From: a virus
Virus record (IMG/VR): IMGVR_UViG_3300012954_000033
Span: 1-33,880 of that record
Length of the DNA stretch: 33,880 nucleotides
Reading direction: 5' to 3' (one strand)
In this document: positions 17,201-25,600 of the stretch, piece after piece
Layout: each line of letters begins with the position of its first letter
Numbering within the stretch: position 1 is the first letter of the stretch
Notes under the pieces: model-generated
The model's input: only the letters and a program-made list of their open reading frames with translations
Told to the model about the DNA's origin: nothing
Database searches by the model: none
Program-made: the position numbers and the translations under genes

Positions 17201-18078
17201 TTACAGCAACTGTTGGAGTAGGTGGAACAATTAGTGCAATCACAATTAATAATATTGGTTCAGGATATTCTGGTTCAACACTTGATGTCAAATTTACTGC
17301 GCCTTTAGATATTGGTGTTGGTCTTGGCACAACAGCAGTGGCAACTGTAAATATTGTAAATGGTTCTATTGGTTCTGCATCTATAACAAATCCAGGTTTT
17401 GGTTATTCAGTTACAAATCCACCTCAAGCAATTGTTGAAGTTCCCAAAGGAAATCAAGAATTAGTTGCTGCAATTACAAACGTTGAAGGATTTGCTGGAA
17501 TTATTACTGGTATTAGTACAACATCAGGTGTTGGTGATTGTACAATGGCACTCAATATTGATTATGATTCTATTCAGTTTGCAAGTAATACTAGCGCCAC
17601 TAATAGTTTGCTTGCTGGTTACCCTGTATATGTTTATGATACTTCAGTTGGTAATGGAGTAACTACTGTTGATGGGAATGACAACTCTACTGTTGGTATT
17701 GGAACAACATTCTTAGATGCTGTTTATATGATACAAGCTGTTTCAAATAATGGCAACAAAGGTAGAATAACTTGCAATATTCATACAGATACCAATATTG
17801 CAGGTATTGCAACGACAGGATTTTATGTAGCAAACGATCCAGATCGAACAATTTCAGTGGGTAAATTATCTTGGGGAAGATTATACAACCCAATTGATGG
17901 ATTGACTAGAGATAATCCCGTATCAATGGGAGTGACTGGTCTTACAATTGATTCTGGATTATCTACGTTCCCAACAATTCAGAGAAGAAACTTTGGATTT
18001 AAAAATAGTGGTGCATTGAGAAAATCATCAGCTGGTCCTGATGCAAGTCAAAATTCCTCTGGATTTACTTTACTATAA
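5239..18078 (+). CDS. Giant baseplate-region structural protein in the gp7 position (4279 aa)
   Basis: One uninterrupted frame of 4279 codons lies between gp6 and gp8, where T4 has gp7 (1032 residues). AGAGGAAAT precedes the ATG. Residues about 1-240 look globular (KAVEFFKQYYI; FIRQIKDFYQGKGIAES...) and are the best candidate for the wedge-binding, gp7-like part. The rest is beta-repeat rich: two IG.E.I.YT.K....F.GC modules (about 78-124 and 331-371), several NHGF..GE.V.Y modules, many Gly-x-Gly-Tyr repeats, a degenerate YHYH domain (about 1255-1369), a duplicated Phe-Thr-Cys module (about 3418-3608), and a NGVLQQP...Y.F module (about 3798-3840). The C-terminus is a conserved-looking tail (GKLSWGRLYNPIDGLTRDN, then RRNFGFKNSGALRK). 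Probably an extended peripheral baseplate protein. Virion location is very likely; equivalence to gp7 is inference from position. Confidence 0.85.
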   Translation: MSHFERKLQINKIIESQLPEFLVAEFPKAVEFFKQYYISQESQGSPDDLINNLDRYLKLDNLIPEVIIGKTTLSGDVTSSDTSITVSSTKGYPEEYGLLKIGNEIITYTSKTDTQFLGCIRGFSGIDGYTSNIEKDFSNVNKQTINFSDTEAESHTQGDNVSNLSSLFLQEFYKKIKIAFAPGFENQSFVSDLDVANFIRQIKDFYQGKGIAESIKILFTVLYGVKADVLDLETRLIKPSGAEFIRREVVVAEIISGDPFQLEGQAIYRSLDDSTIPIATASVSNVEVFTRDSKTYYKLELFVGFDDNSSFENAFIIPGFSKVIETVSVGADVITVDSTIGFDSSGTIISGNNTIKYTSKSINQFFGCTGVTEVINPTDEIRSEVFVYGLGSGDSNNRVDIRLTGVLNNFVEIDNISLLEEGEEIRVLSTGENIRNPERNRSYKEIFANSWIYNTSSRYNVESINGSTFTLTSEIDKSSLKVGDTIDVLVGSSETVSRSNATITSINTTLNQITVSNLGTFTASSTVDYSIRRKIEKVTSSNVDLTLGNDKYFANVQNLYCDDNSTFGYVTSLSLPEYDIEDILIESQLANGSETNFDGYSSVNKTYSILKFASDVKFIDGDRVKYVSDKPLVGLQSGESYIVDVIAPNKIRLYISSSLLSSGTDFIEFNANPDTSATHTFTLLTQKSRVISPAPILRKYPLNRTITNAENSDRGSSHIGQLIDGVQISSPKSNDKVYFGPLTDFEVFNGGMDYDVINPPQLDITTGVGSSALVEPVIMGSVSEVLVDPQNFDVSGVSAITLKGANGSGCILEPIVGDRFRILEFDSRALVLGGGIDSNDETITFLKPHNLLQFQKVTYNSNGNVEIGIGDFQDSSNDIDNRLVTGDEYIIRLVNTSTIKLFNNFSDASSGINTIGFSTATTESGIHQFRTIPTPSLRKIRVVEPGSGYQHRKLRVKSSGISTQYNKITFKNHGFNDGDIVEYSTEETREGNRRIDGISTNPDVQYSIQKLDNDNFRLINVGVAATLDNDLVRSKFVEISGIGSGYHVFQYPPITVSATVSFGSTLTGTLNFTPIVTGPIVDAYLYEPGAGYGSTVLNLQKQPIVSVRSGKLAQLNPIVSNGRIIQVQILGSGKEYFSTPELIVEDTSNFGSGAILRPVIVNGRIDDVIVINEGVGYNPNTTSIRVKPRGSGAIFNTKIRSLSVNDAERYADFSILKNNKIFGVLKENASENGLEYSVYGYSEDLADVFDDNLNTNHSKIIGWAFDGNPIYGPYGYTDANNIQSGVSLIVPGYSVDTSSVFDRPSTSTFEAGYFIEDYKFNDSGDLDVHNGRFCKTPEFPNGTYAYFAGVTTSNTVNTLVPLYPYFVGNTFKSKLDEDNLYLDQSFDFNNSNLVRNVFPYKIADENADYDFIDEGYETFPQRTFVTSVTKGSVEKIDIFSGGKNYKVGDRVNFDESETGGSGLSVQVSELVGKDIEEINTNLEQYVDSVFVRDSAFQVSAYFESGFDINNNENILVSGLTTSIPNLKGSHKVGISSDTIGLASTMSSHTTNGGITEDIFVDELTNVSVGSTIIVHSDDGSTIVDETVRVLNNYGNGVIKVKRFGDTGIAHSLSSEINLIPDRIKIQAKTPVFKSSRSKLVYFNSDNAVGFGTTTNSAIEKTITIGGVDNLIQIPTRAIYVPNHGFKTGEELSFSMNDSPVTAADVLIVSNESNSSQFNLPVNRASVATVYAINKGPNYIGLTTQVGLSTFSEGLYFRSGGSDNAEYLLQNNPTKVTGDVDRIITTVSSSSTHGLKNNDVIILDVKPNTIVGLGTTAAATVVYNESTKSLLINPTGINSTAIDTSTNTITFTNHGFETGEKVFYESTEIASGLTTGFYYTIRDSRNTFRLAETLYESNPKTEKVVNIVGTGASTHTISRINPKIDVVKNSDLKFLLGDSSLSGYEFKIFYDENFKNEFITSYDNREFNVEKIGVSGVGTASITIKYSENIPSRLFYAVEKGGYISTADTDIKNHSEIRYVKSEYNGTYNITGVTSTSFDISPFKLPSVLKYDVGVECDEASYRTKSNTATSSIGAVKILSPGFNYSRLPQFVDVSSDNGVNANLVAISTSIGKLNKFRIDNIGYAYPSDKTLRPEAALPAKLNIDNLDTVTGFDIISGGLKYITAPNLLLWNDTSNFVADDSSLLPVLPNTSISEIKQIAPILGLESEPHRIVAVNNSNGVGISSIVSGASGVATCTLKTPILGFTTSLFADGDEIFVEGIELIDNGEGYNSENYNYRFFKIDSFVNSNPAQLTFSLVNEDGIGLTTNPGIAKTNQSGYATIVNKKNYPNIEILQSRSSFELNEGLFVDNGSGYTETKASISLVRPDFVKTVGPHNFNVGDKIKGKITGTIAEIVSIGSDRAKFTINYSSRQNLGWKDDKGKLSEDYQVTSDNDYYQNLSYSVKSPIPWSVMSGPLNSIVHPAGMKNFADVGITSAVDSAVGLAGSTKAISVLDIFNESKVWTINNFDIAVDDDVRTLSSGAEQSKFLTIGNRKLANYAECRTNRVLLHDDISGQFSSQDKQGQSIEIEQIATIDTNVRYLIQITNPKTLDVQLSELIAQTTSLDTYLFEKNLATSAGLSTNTNNKLGEFELDVNDEIKTLTFTPTNPFDDDLDIKVIKRTYSNFFAGIATQSIGSIDLVNSNIVGISSVGTASSEKSLYHIDSTSSNGAFISIEMINRFDLGDFVNVEAFINFDATNSYVSEYYFDSSNLSYSSSNVGIVTTIYDGVGIVTVSIRNPGIDTSTYDVRSNIIEFTSTGSDDTYRFLRSGQPAGSERSALLDCVSDTHIGITTTAQYSKDVISSVSSLVRVSVGSSSALHQVTALCDGTEVTVIPGLFVANTGSAGLGSFGGKIVGNEFLVNFYPDDTSVNYTTQAFNEVIYRESDFDNVPETLVYNASETNIILSAFDAINGTRGNKTAFDLKYEGIPIYEKTFNPADTNTLDPVTGIFTINNHFFNTGEELIYTPGSTFIGVGQTEVGIGETSNYLGTVVDQLPERVYPIVTNANTFRLATTREFANAGIAVTFTNVGEGNAHKLEVTKKLSKTVIGLDGIVQQPITFTPVSHVLENNGFFNVAGVGTIPVGLSTFNISGISSINPRDLIKIDDEYMKVVEVGLSTNVAGELLGPINGIIQAGSAASFNTVSVVRASVGSTAAPHNDGANVQIFKGSFNIVGSKVHFTDAPTGSARTRRGLDNLPPVKSFFSGRTFLRSNYDTNMVFDDISDQFTGIGQTFTMKVGGANTTGVDIGNGILFLNGVFQTPTTINNLGNNYSFQNSTAAGISSVVFSGITSENGSYIQSDFDINQNQLPRGGLIVSLGSTPGLGYAPLHGAKVKADLTNGAITDIVGVNTYRKPVGITTADYNNVTGVIEIETSSNHYLKGGERVQLVGLHFTCAQAHAGVTTTVFPDHDRSFDIASILSANKLTVQVGPSTIVHNYVGFGSVFKHFSLSNGSGYRDPVSIGVTDLAFEHRFVRSVSDSIFVGSAGTDTFTATNAEYTSPTGRLLLTIPSHGLAVGNQIGIDTGAIVFTCSEDNFFTEQPYPRATDPVAGITTEVISVTRNTITVDVGPGGGAGRGAEISATVGIGGTLIFSIDNSGSGYVNPRIQIPEPTYETMEVVGVSRLGIGATTTTGENLLMNVVIGAASTNVGIGSTLFEVESFNIRRSGYAFEVGDVFKVVGLVTAAHLSEPISEFELEVVETFNDSMSAWSFGEMNYIDSIEAFQDGSRKRFPLIYQGELLSFEIDPNNAVSNEIDLDSILLIFANGVLQQPGSSYTFDGGTSFIFKEAPLESDKIDIFFYLGQDGVDVITVNVDETFKIGDEVLVKKHPGFALTKDQSRDRTILDILSADKIETDIYTEQGINENDFKPISWTKQKLDMFVKGDFVYKTRDSIEPRVLPTSKVIGDVNENSNQIFVDNAQFFNYEENNYAIDITTVQGLLVEGKDPVSAAITATVGVGGTISAITINNIGSGYSGSTLDVKFTAPLDIGVGLGTTAVATVNIVNGSIGSASITNPGFGYSVTNPPQAIVEVPKGNQELVAAITNVEGFAGIITGISTTSGVGDCTMALNIDYDSIQFASNTSATNSLLAGYPVYVYDTSVGNGVTTVDGNDNSTVGIGTTFLDAVYMIQAVSNNGNKGRITCNIHTDTNIAGIATTGFYVANDPDRTISVGKLSWGRLYNPIDGLTRDNPVSMGVTGLTIDSGLSTFPTIQRRNFGFKNSGALRKSSAGPDASQNSSGFTLL
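8480..8840 (+). repeat. Three tandem Gly-x-Gly-Tyr protein modules in the giant gene
   Basis: Three consecutive units read as 'V...L.EPGAGYGSTVLNL', 'IQVQILGSGKEYFSTPELIV' and 'VIVINEGVGYNPNTTSIRV', with GSGA.L.P.I.NGRI linkers between them. The repeat is at protein level and has diverged at DNA level. Isolated copies occur elsewhere in the same protein near 7471, 8056, 9520, 11452, 12000, 12270, 15690, 16130 and 17230. Confidence 0.6.
9001..9345 (+). other. Degenerate YHYH-type domain within the giant protein
   Basis: Residues 1257-1276 read H-S-K-I-I then GWAFDGNPIYGPYGY, and 1331-1347 contain GRFCKTPEFPNGTYAYF. The 'GYAFDG.PIYGPYGY ... NGR.C.TP..P.GTYHYH' frame is that of the YHYH domain family found in secreted bacterial proteins. 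The name-giving Tyr-His-Tyr-His is Tyr-Ala-Tyr-Phe here (Y1344, Y1346), so any metal or catalytic role tied to the His residues is probably lost. It may act as a structural or glycan/cell-surface binding unit. Confidence 0.65.
15490..16060 (+). repeat. Duplicated Phe-Thr-Cys module
   Basis: Two copies share the order 'G..(V/I).(L/I)....FTC......T..(F/P)P......IASI/EVISV..N.(L/I)TV.VGP'. Copy one is about 15490-15650 (LHFTCAQAHAGVTTTVFP ... KLTVQVGPS). Copy two is about 15890-16060 (IVFTCSEDNFFTEQPYPRA ... TITVDVGPG). Each is followed by a Gly-x-Gly-Tyr unit, so the duplication unit probably includes it. The region is also richer in G+C than its surroundings. Confidence 0.55.
17230..17450 (+). 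repeat. Two Gly-x-Gly-Tyr modules near the C-terminus of the giant protein
   Basis: The units 'ISAITINNIGSGYSGSTLDV' and 'SASITNPGFGYSVTNPPQAI' are separated by a GLGTTAVATVNIVNG linker, residues about 3998-4071. They match the units in gp14 and the DUF4815 protein more closely than most copies within this gene. Confidence 0.55.
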
Positions 18079-18084
18079 ACCCCA

Positions 18085-18092
18085 TATAAATA
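18085..18092 (+). promoter_or_regulatory. T4-type late promoter for gp8
   Basis: An exact TATAAATA lies 19 bases before ATG 18112, in the 33-base gap after the giant gene. Transcription would start close to the ATG, leaving a very short leader without a visible Shine-Dalgarno. It would supply gp8 and the DUF4815 protein independently of the nearly 13 kb transcript of the giant gene. Confidence 0.72.
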
Positions 18093-18111
18093 CATAAAAA
18101 ACATATAAGCA

Positions 18112-19671
18112 ATGTCAGCTATTGTTACCGATCAATTTAGGATTCTGAATGCAGGCAATTTTGTCGAATCGGTTGAAAACACATCCAACTCGTATTATAT
18201 TACTGTAGGACTACCAAATCCGACCATCACTGGTTATGGTAGGACTTCGGATTGGAATACTTCGCCACCAGCACCATTAGACAATCAATCTAATAATGCC
18301 CATAGTGGTGATGTTACCCTATTTGGTAAAAAAATATCTTCTGCAAACGTAAAGCGTATTGTTAGAAGAATTGATTGGGTTGCTGGAAGTAGATATGAAA
18401 TGTACAGAGATGATTACAGTATTGCCTCCCCTTCCCCATTAACAAATGCGGCAAGATTATTTGATGCAAACTATTACGTAATAAACTCAGATTTCAGAGT
18501 TTATGTCTGTATTGAAAATGGTTCTAGTGGAAATAATCCAAAAGGAAATGTATCACAGGATGAACCAACATTTACAGACTTAGAACCAACGAGAGCTGGC
18601 ACTAGTGGTGATGGATATATTTGGAAATACTTATTTACAGTATCTCCAAGTGATATTATTAAGTTTGACTCAACCGATTATATCACTTTACCTAGCAATT
18701 GGACAACAACAACTGACACTCAAATACAATCTGTAAGAGATTCTGCAAATTCACAAACAAACCTTAATCAAATTAAAACAGTTTACATTGATAAACCTGG
18801 CAGCAATTATGCTAGTGGATTGAGTCAGGAAATGAATCTTGTTGGTGATGGTACTGGCGGTAAAGTTAGAATTGATGTTGAGGCAGGTAAAATCACAAAT
18901 ACAGTGGTTACTGCAGGTGGAAAAGATTATTCATATGCTCTTGTAGACCTTGGTTCTATTAATTCTAATACAACTGGTTCTAGTGCAAAACTTGTACCAG
19001 TAATCCCTCCTGCAAAGGGTCACGGAGATGACATCTATCAGGAATTGGGATCTGATAAAGTTTTAATTTATGCCAGATTTGATGATTCAACTAAAGATTT
19101 CCCAGTTGATACCAGTTTTGCACAAGTTGCAATTGTGAAAAATCCAACAGCAGTTGGTACAGATAATATTTTCACAGGTTCAACTTTTAGTGGATTAAAT
19201 TCGATAAAATTTTCAAATATTACTGGCACTCCTATAATCGGAGAAAAAATTGAACAGAGTCTTACAAATAATGTAGGAAAAGCATTTGGATATGTTTCTT
19301 CATATGATTCTGAGACAAAGGTCCTTAAATACATTCAGGACCGTTCACTATACTTCAATCAAACTACTTTAGATCATCAAGATTATGTTGGAATTTCTAC
19401 TAATGGTAGAAATTATTCCTTCGAATCTAACGCTAATTTAATTACTGGACAGCAATCTGGATTTAGTGGTTCTGTAGATCTTAATTTCTCAGGTATTACT
19501 ACAAATCCAACAGGAAGTAAACTAATTAATTTGGGTGTTAACTTCACAGGTGGTATGTCTGTTCCCGAAATAAATAAAGGGTCAGGGCAATTAATTTATC
19601 TTGATAATAGACCTAGTATTGCTAGGAACTTGAGACAAAAAGAAGACATTAAAATTATACTGGAATTTTAA
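18112..19671 (+). CDS. gp8: Baseplate wedge protein gp8 with inserted modules
   Basis: The N-terminus (IVTDQFRILNAGNFVES, YYITVGLPN, RRIDWVAGSRYEMYRDDYS) and the SGDGYIWKYLFTVSPSD block follow the gp8 family layout, as does the C-terminus YLDNRPSIARNLRQKEDIKI. T4 gp8 is 334 residues and dimeric; this one is 519. The extra length lies mainly between residues about 221 and 460: two Gly-x-Gly-Tyr-type units (PGSNYASG, AGGKDYSYA) and one GEKIEQ...GKAFGYVSSYD...ITGQQSGFSGSV module. gp8 should link the gp7-position protein and gp6 at the wedge periphery. It is preceded by its own late promoter. Confidence 0.9.
   Translation: MSAIVTDQFRILNAGNFVESVENTSNSYYITVGLPNPTITGYGRTSDWNTSPPAPLDNQSNNAHSGDVTLFGKKISSANVKRIVRRIDWVAGSRYEMYRDDYSIASPSPLTNAARLFDANYYVINSDFRVYVCIENGSSGNNPKGNVSQDEPTFTDLEPTRAGTSGDGYIWKYLFTVSPSDIIKFDSTDYITLPSNWTTTTDTQIQSVRDSANSQTNLNQIKTVYIDKPGSNYASGLSQEMNLVGDGTGGKVRIDVEAGKITNTVVTAGGKDYSYALVDLGSINSNTTGSSAKLVPVIPPAKGHGDDIYQELGSDKVLIYARFDDSTKDFPVDTSFAQVAIVKNPTAVGTDNIFTGSTFSGLNSIKFSNITGTPIIGEKIEQSLTNNVGKAFGYVSSYDSETKVLKYIQDRSLYFNQTTLDHQDYVGISTNGRNYSFESNANLITGQQSGFSGSVDLNFSGITTNPTGSKLINLGVNFTGGMSVPEINKGSGQLIYLDNRPSIARNLRQKEDIKIILEF
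18772..19010 (+). repeat. Gly-x-Gly-Tyr-type insert in gp8
   Basis: Residues about 221-300 read 'IKTVYIDKPGSNYASG', then a GDGTGGKVRIDVEAGKI linker, then 'VTAGGKDYSYALVDL'. The Gly/Tyr positions and linker match the repeat of the neighbouring giants; T4 gp8 has no room for them at its length. Confidence 0.5.
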
Positions 19672-19674
19672 AAA

Positions 19675-22600
19675 ATGCCACAGAAGACTAACTTAAACGT
19701 AAATCCTTATTATGATGATTTTGATAAGGATAATAATTTTTACAAGGTTCTTTTTAAACCTGGATATCCTGTTCAGGCAAGAGAACTAACAGGTCTTCAG
19801 TCTGTTCTGCAGAATCAAATAGAATCCTTCGGAACACATATGTTCAAGGAAGGTTCTATGGTGATTCCTGGTGGAATCACATGTGATAATGAATTCACTA
19901 CTGTTAAGATAAATGAGACCCATTTAGGCATTGATGTAAGCATCTATCTTGATGCCCTTGTTAACGCCAATAATGGTAAAGGTACGGAAGTAAGAGGTTC
20001 AGATACAGATATAACTGCAACAATTAAAGGTTATGTTCTTCCACCTAGTCTGGATGCGGATGAAATTACACTTTTTGTAAAGTATGATTCTACAGCAGAA
20101 GATGGCGAAACTGATGTTTTTGCAGACTCTGAGATATTGATTATTGAAGAGAATGTGAGTTATGGAAATACTACTTTAAATGCTGGTGACACTATCCTTT
20201 CTTTAGTTTCAAATGATGCTACAAAAATTGGTTATGCTATAGGTGTTTCTGCTGGAGTATATTTTATAAGAGGATATTTTGTTGATATCCCTACCTCACA
20301 GATAGTTCTTGATTTATATGATAATCAACCATCATTTAGAGTTGGTTTTGAAGTAATAGAAGAAGTCATAAATTCAGATCAAGATGGATCATTAAATGAT
20401 AATGCCAAAGGATATACAAACTTTGCTGCACCAGGTGGAGATAGATTAAAGATAAGTACTAGATTAACTAAAAAGAGTTTACAAGATTTTAATGATACAA
20501 ACTTTATTGAACTTGTAAGGATCAATGAAGGTGAAATTAAAAAGTTAGAAGCAAAAACTCAATATAATTTCATCAAAGATTATTTTGCAAAGAGAACTTT
20601 TGAAGAATCTGGAAATTATGCGGTTGATAGTTTTACCGTAGATGTTTTAGATTCTTTAAACAATGAAACTGGTGGTGCTGGACTGTTTTCGGAAAATCAA
20701 CTTACTGATGAAGGTAACAAACCCAATGAAGACTTAATGTGTGTAAAAGTTTCTGCGGGAACTGCATATGTTAAAGGGTTTGATGTAGATTTGGTTGGAT
20801 CAACTATTATTGATGTACCAAAACCAAGAACTACAAAATCTATTGCACAAACTAAGGTTCCCTTTTCAATGGGAAGTCTTCTTAAAGTTAATAATGTTGC
20901 CGGTGTTCCATATATTTCTATTGGATCACAACAGGGGCAAAACACATTTGATAATGTAATTCAATTATTTGATGAAAGAAGAAATGTTGCTACAAATAAT
21001 GCGGGAACTGGTAGAAAAATTGGTGAAGGTAGAGTCTATTGGTATGGAGTAAGTGATGCATCATATACGGGTGCTACAACAAGTTGGGATTTATATCTAT
21101 TTGATATTCAAACATACACTGATGTTTATGTATCAAGTAACATAAGCGAAAATGCTACCATTCCTCTTGGATCATATGTAAGAGGTCTTTCTACTGGTGC
21201 TACGGGATATATTGATAGTAAGAGAAGTCCCTTATGTATGAGTTTAACACAAACTTCTGGCACTTTCCAAAAAGGTGAGCAAGTTATTGTTAATGAAATT
21301 GAAGAATATACTTTCGGTGTAACTGCAGTTGAAGAGTTCACTGTAGAAGATATTAAGTCCGTATATCAAGATTCAACTAATCTTGATACAAATATTCAAA
21401 GAGATTTTATTGCAGATACAATTCTGTATGAAAAGACTTTACCAGATTTTAGTAAGAATGATAAGTTAATTATAACAGGTGGTTCCGATGCATCAGTTCC
21501 TGGAAGATTCTTTGCAGGAGTAACTGGAATTAAAACAGGTGCAATTTTAAAATATCAATCCACTGCCTCCTCAGATCCAAACTTTAATGTTATTTCAGCA
21601 ATTAATGCTGATGGAAATGAATTAACTTTAATATCTCCAGATAGTAGTGTTACAGGAATTTGTGTCAATAATGTAACTAATAGTGAATCAAACTTCTCGT
21701 TGATGGTTCCAAAGATTCATGCTTCACAGCAATCTGGTCTTTATTCGGAACTTCCAAGATTTAATGTATCTTCTGTTGATTTGTCAAATGCAGAGTTAAC
21801 TATAACAAGACAAATCACCGGAGTGGAGACAGATTCTAATGGAGAATTGCTACTTACTGTTGCTGACTTTTTAGGAAGCTCTGTTGGTATTAATAGTGTA
21901 TTTTTTGAAGCGTTTGATGCTGAGAGATACTCTATTCATTACTCAGATGGAAATACAGAAGATTTGACTTCTGATCAATTTACATATGGAGCAACTCAAA
22001 TTGAATTTAAAGGTCTCACAGTTAACCAAAGTAATGTTGTTGTTATTGGAACTTTGAGAAAAACTGATATTACTCATAAAACAAATGATTATGTGAGGAG
22101 TAATATTGTTTCCATTACAAGAACTACTGGAAAATCACCAAACACTGCAGGTCTAACTACAAGTAGATTTTATGGTTTAAGAATTGAAGATAAAGATATT
22201 TCATTAAATACTGCAGATGTAGTTGATGTTGTTGCAGTATACGAATCAACTAATAATGAGGCACCTACTTTAGACTCTTTAACTTTTGCAACTGGTCTTG
22301 CTTTAAATCAAAATGCAATAATTGGTGAAAAAATTGTAGGTCAAAATACTAGGGCAGTTGGTCAAATAATAGAAACTACTGCAACTGAAATTAAATATGT
22401 TGCTCTTAATGACAATGAATTTGCTGTTGGAGAAGAAGTTGTATTTAAAGATTCATCCTTATCTTTAATAGTTCAAGAAGTTACGCCTGGCAGTTACATT
22501 GATAGAACTGATAATTATATTTTAAATAAATCACATACAAATCAAATCGTAGATTATTCTCGTATTGTTAGAAGGGAAGGATTTGCAATTCCAACAAGGC

Positions 22601-25600
22601 AATTGCAAGTCATCTACAATCAATATAGGGTAGGTTCTGGTTCAACTACTTTTGGAGATATCTTCACAGTCAATTCGTATACTGCTGAAAGATATAAGAA
22701 TGATATTCCAACGGTAACCAATGGAACTAGAGTGTCTGATCTTTTAGACTTTAGACCAAGAGTAAGAGATTTTGATGCAGAAAATGCAACAATGTCTCCA
22801 TTTACTTATGATGCTAGAGAATTTTTGACACCATACAAATATGTGGTTACTCCTGAAGAAACTACAAGTGTTGGTTTGAGTTATTATTTACCTAGAGTTG
22901 ATTTATTGTCAATTAATCGTCTTGGTGAAGTTGAGGTTATTCAAGGTGAACCTGCAGAAGACCCTCAGGCACCTGATCTTGCTGATGATGCAATGGAAAT
23001 TGCTCTTATAGCATATCCAGCATATCTCTATAATCCAGTTAAAGGTCCTGGAATTCTGTTAAGGGATAACAGAAGATTTACGATGAGAGATATTGCAGCA
23101 TTAGAAGATAGAATTGAAAATCTTGAGGAAGTTACCTCATTAAGTCTTCTTGAACTCAATACTGCTACAGTAGAGGTAACTGATGCAAATGGACTGAATA
23201 GATTTAAATCTGGATTTGTTGTTTCTGATTTTAAAGATAAGTCTCTTGCAGATCCAGTATATACCAGAATGGATATTAATTCAGAACAAAAGATGGGTAT
23301 TTCTCCTGTTGAGTTCTGGTCTTTAAATGCAGAACTAGCATGGGATTCATCTGTTGATGTTGAAAATGATGATCTTGATACTCAAAATTTACCACTATTT
23401 GATAAAAATATTCAAAAAACTGGTGATTTACTAACACTCAAATACACTGAGATTGATTTTCTAAATCAACCACAAGCGACTAATGTTGAAAATGTAAATC
23501 CATTTAATGTTATTGTTTTTGTTGGTGGTGTTCAATTAACTCCACCATCAGATAATTGGACTCGTACAATTTATATTAATCATAAGAGAACAGAATCTAC
23601 TGGCGCTAAATGGGTACAACAAGCAAAAGTTCATAAAGATGTTGATAAAAAAGTTGAATATGTAACTTATAAGAAAGGTCGTGGTAGAAATGAGAAGAAG
23701 ACGAAAAAATTCGTTGATACAATTATTACCAAAACCACTACATATAAACCAAAACTTATAGGACCATCTAAGGAATTTGATTATGTTGAAAATGTTAAAA
23801 TTACTAGTACTGTAGATCCCTTTATGCGTTCTAGGGAAGTATACTTCTACGCAAATGGGTTGAAGCCAAATCAAAAACATTATCACTACTTAGATGGTCA
23901 ACAACCAGATATTATTCCAAAACTGGTTAGCATTGATATGCAGTCTGGCACCTTTAAAAAGAATGAAAAAGTCGATATCTTTAAAGGTGGCAAGAAAATT
24001 GGTCATATGAAGATTAAAGAACCAAATAATAAATTTGGTCAAAAAGTCAGTGAAGTAATTGCATTCAATCCACTTTCTTACGAATCATATACCATTAATC
24101 CATATGATAAAAAGGGTTCACCTCCACCAGAAAATTATTCTGCAACTTCAAAATTAATTAATTTTGATCTCATATCGTTAGCAAATAAAGAAGAATATTA
24201 TGGATATATTACAAATGGTTGTAAAATTGTAGGTAAAACTAGTGGTGCTGTTGCTAAAGTTAAATCTTACAGTTTAATTTCCGATAATTGGGGTGATATT
24301 CAGGCATGCTTCCACTTCCGTGATCCTAATAAAAAACCTACACCACCAATTAAAATTAAGAGTGGAACAAAGACTGTAAAAATTACTGCTGTTCCTCCAG
24401 GTCTTAATCCACTCCCCGGTTCTACTTCAGGAGCATCTTCAGCTACTGGTACCTACAGTGGTTCTGGAGTAATTGTTACACAAGAACAAGATTTTGTTCA
24501 GGTCAGAAATCCACCCAAACCAAAAGCAAAGAAGAGTAAGGTTGAGGTTAAGATAAAAGCAGCACATAGAGATCCTCTTGCACAAACTTTCCTTGTTGAT
24601 GGTACTGGGATATTCCTCACCTCATTCGATTTATTCTTTGCAACTAAAGATCCTAAGAAAAAAATCTTTATTGAACTTAGAACAGTAGAATTAGGTACTC
24701 CTACAAATCTACTTGTTCAAGATTTTACTCAAATTGCATTGAATCCTAAGGATATTAAAGTTTCTAGTGATGCATCTGAACCAACAAATGTTAAGTTCTC
24801 ATCACCTGTATATCTTGAAGCAGATAGAGAATATGCAATTGTTATTCTTGCACCTTCTTCCGATAAGTATGAAATGTGGACAGCGACCATGGGTCAAAAA
24901 ACTGTTCAATCGGCAAATCTTCCAAATTCGGAAAATGTTGTTGTTTCTAAGCAATACATTGGTGGTTCTCTGTTTAAGTCTCAAAATGGTACAATTTGGA
25001 CTCCAAATCAGTATCAAGATTTAACTTTTAAACTCAAAAAAGCAGAGTTTGTTGAAAAGGGTACATTAATTGCATATAATAGTGGCATCGGACCTAAAGG
25101 TTCAAATGCTTCAGATCTTCCCAAAAATCCAATTGAATTACTTCCAAGAAAGTTAAAGGTAAGTTGTGAAGGTGCAACCGCTGCCGATACCACAAACTTT
25201 GTTCCAGGTACTATGGTCGGAATTCAGAATAACGACGATTTGTACGGATTTATTGAGAAAGTTGGTGGTGGACTCGCTACGGGTACAAATTCTGGTCAAA
25301 TCGCTAATCCTGGTATTGGATATAGTGGTGGTGTCACTCCAGACTTAGTAAGTCTTTATACCCTCACGGGTAAAGGAAGTGGAGCAACTGCCAAAGTAAC
25401 TACAAATGCTGGTGGTGAAGTTACTGAAATCGATATTCTCACTAGAGGTGAAGGATATGCAATCGGTGATTTATTGGGAATTACAACAGCGCATGTTCAA
25501 AAAGGAACAGGTGCGATTTTCGCAGTCACCAATGTTGGTGTTACTAGTGCATTATATCTTACTAACGTACAAGGTGAACATTTCCCATCATCAACACGTT

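Noticed and set aside
8480-17450. DNA repeats or a mobile element within the giant gene
   Set aside because: The repeats are seen only at protein level; no long identical DNA repeats, terminal inverted repeats or transposase were found.
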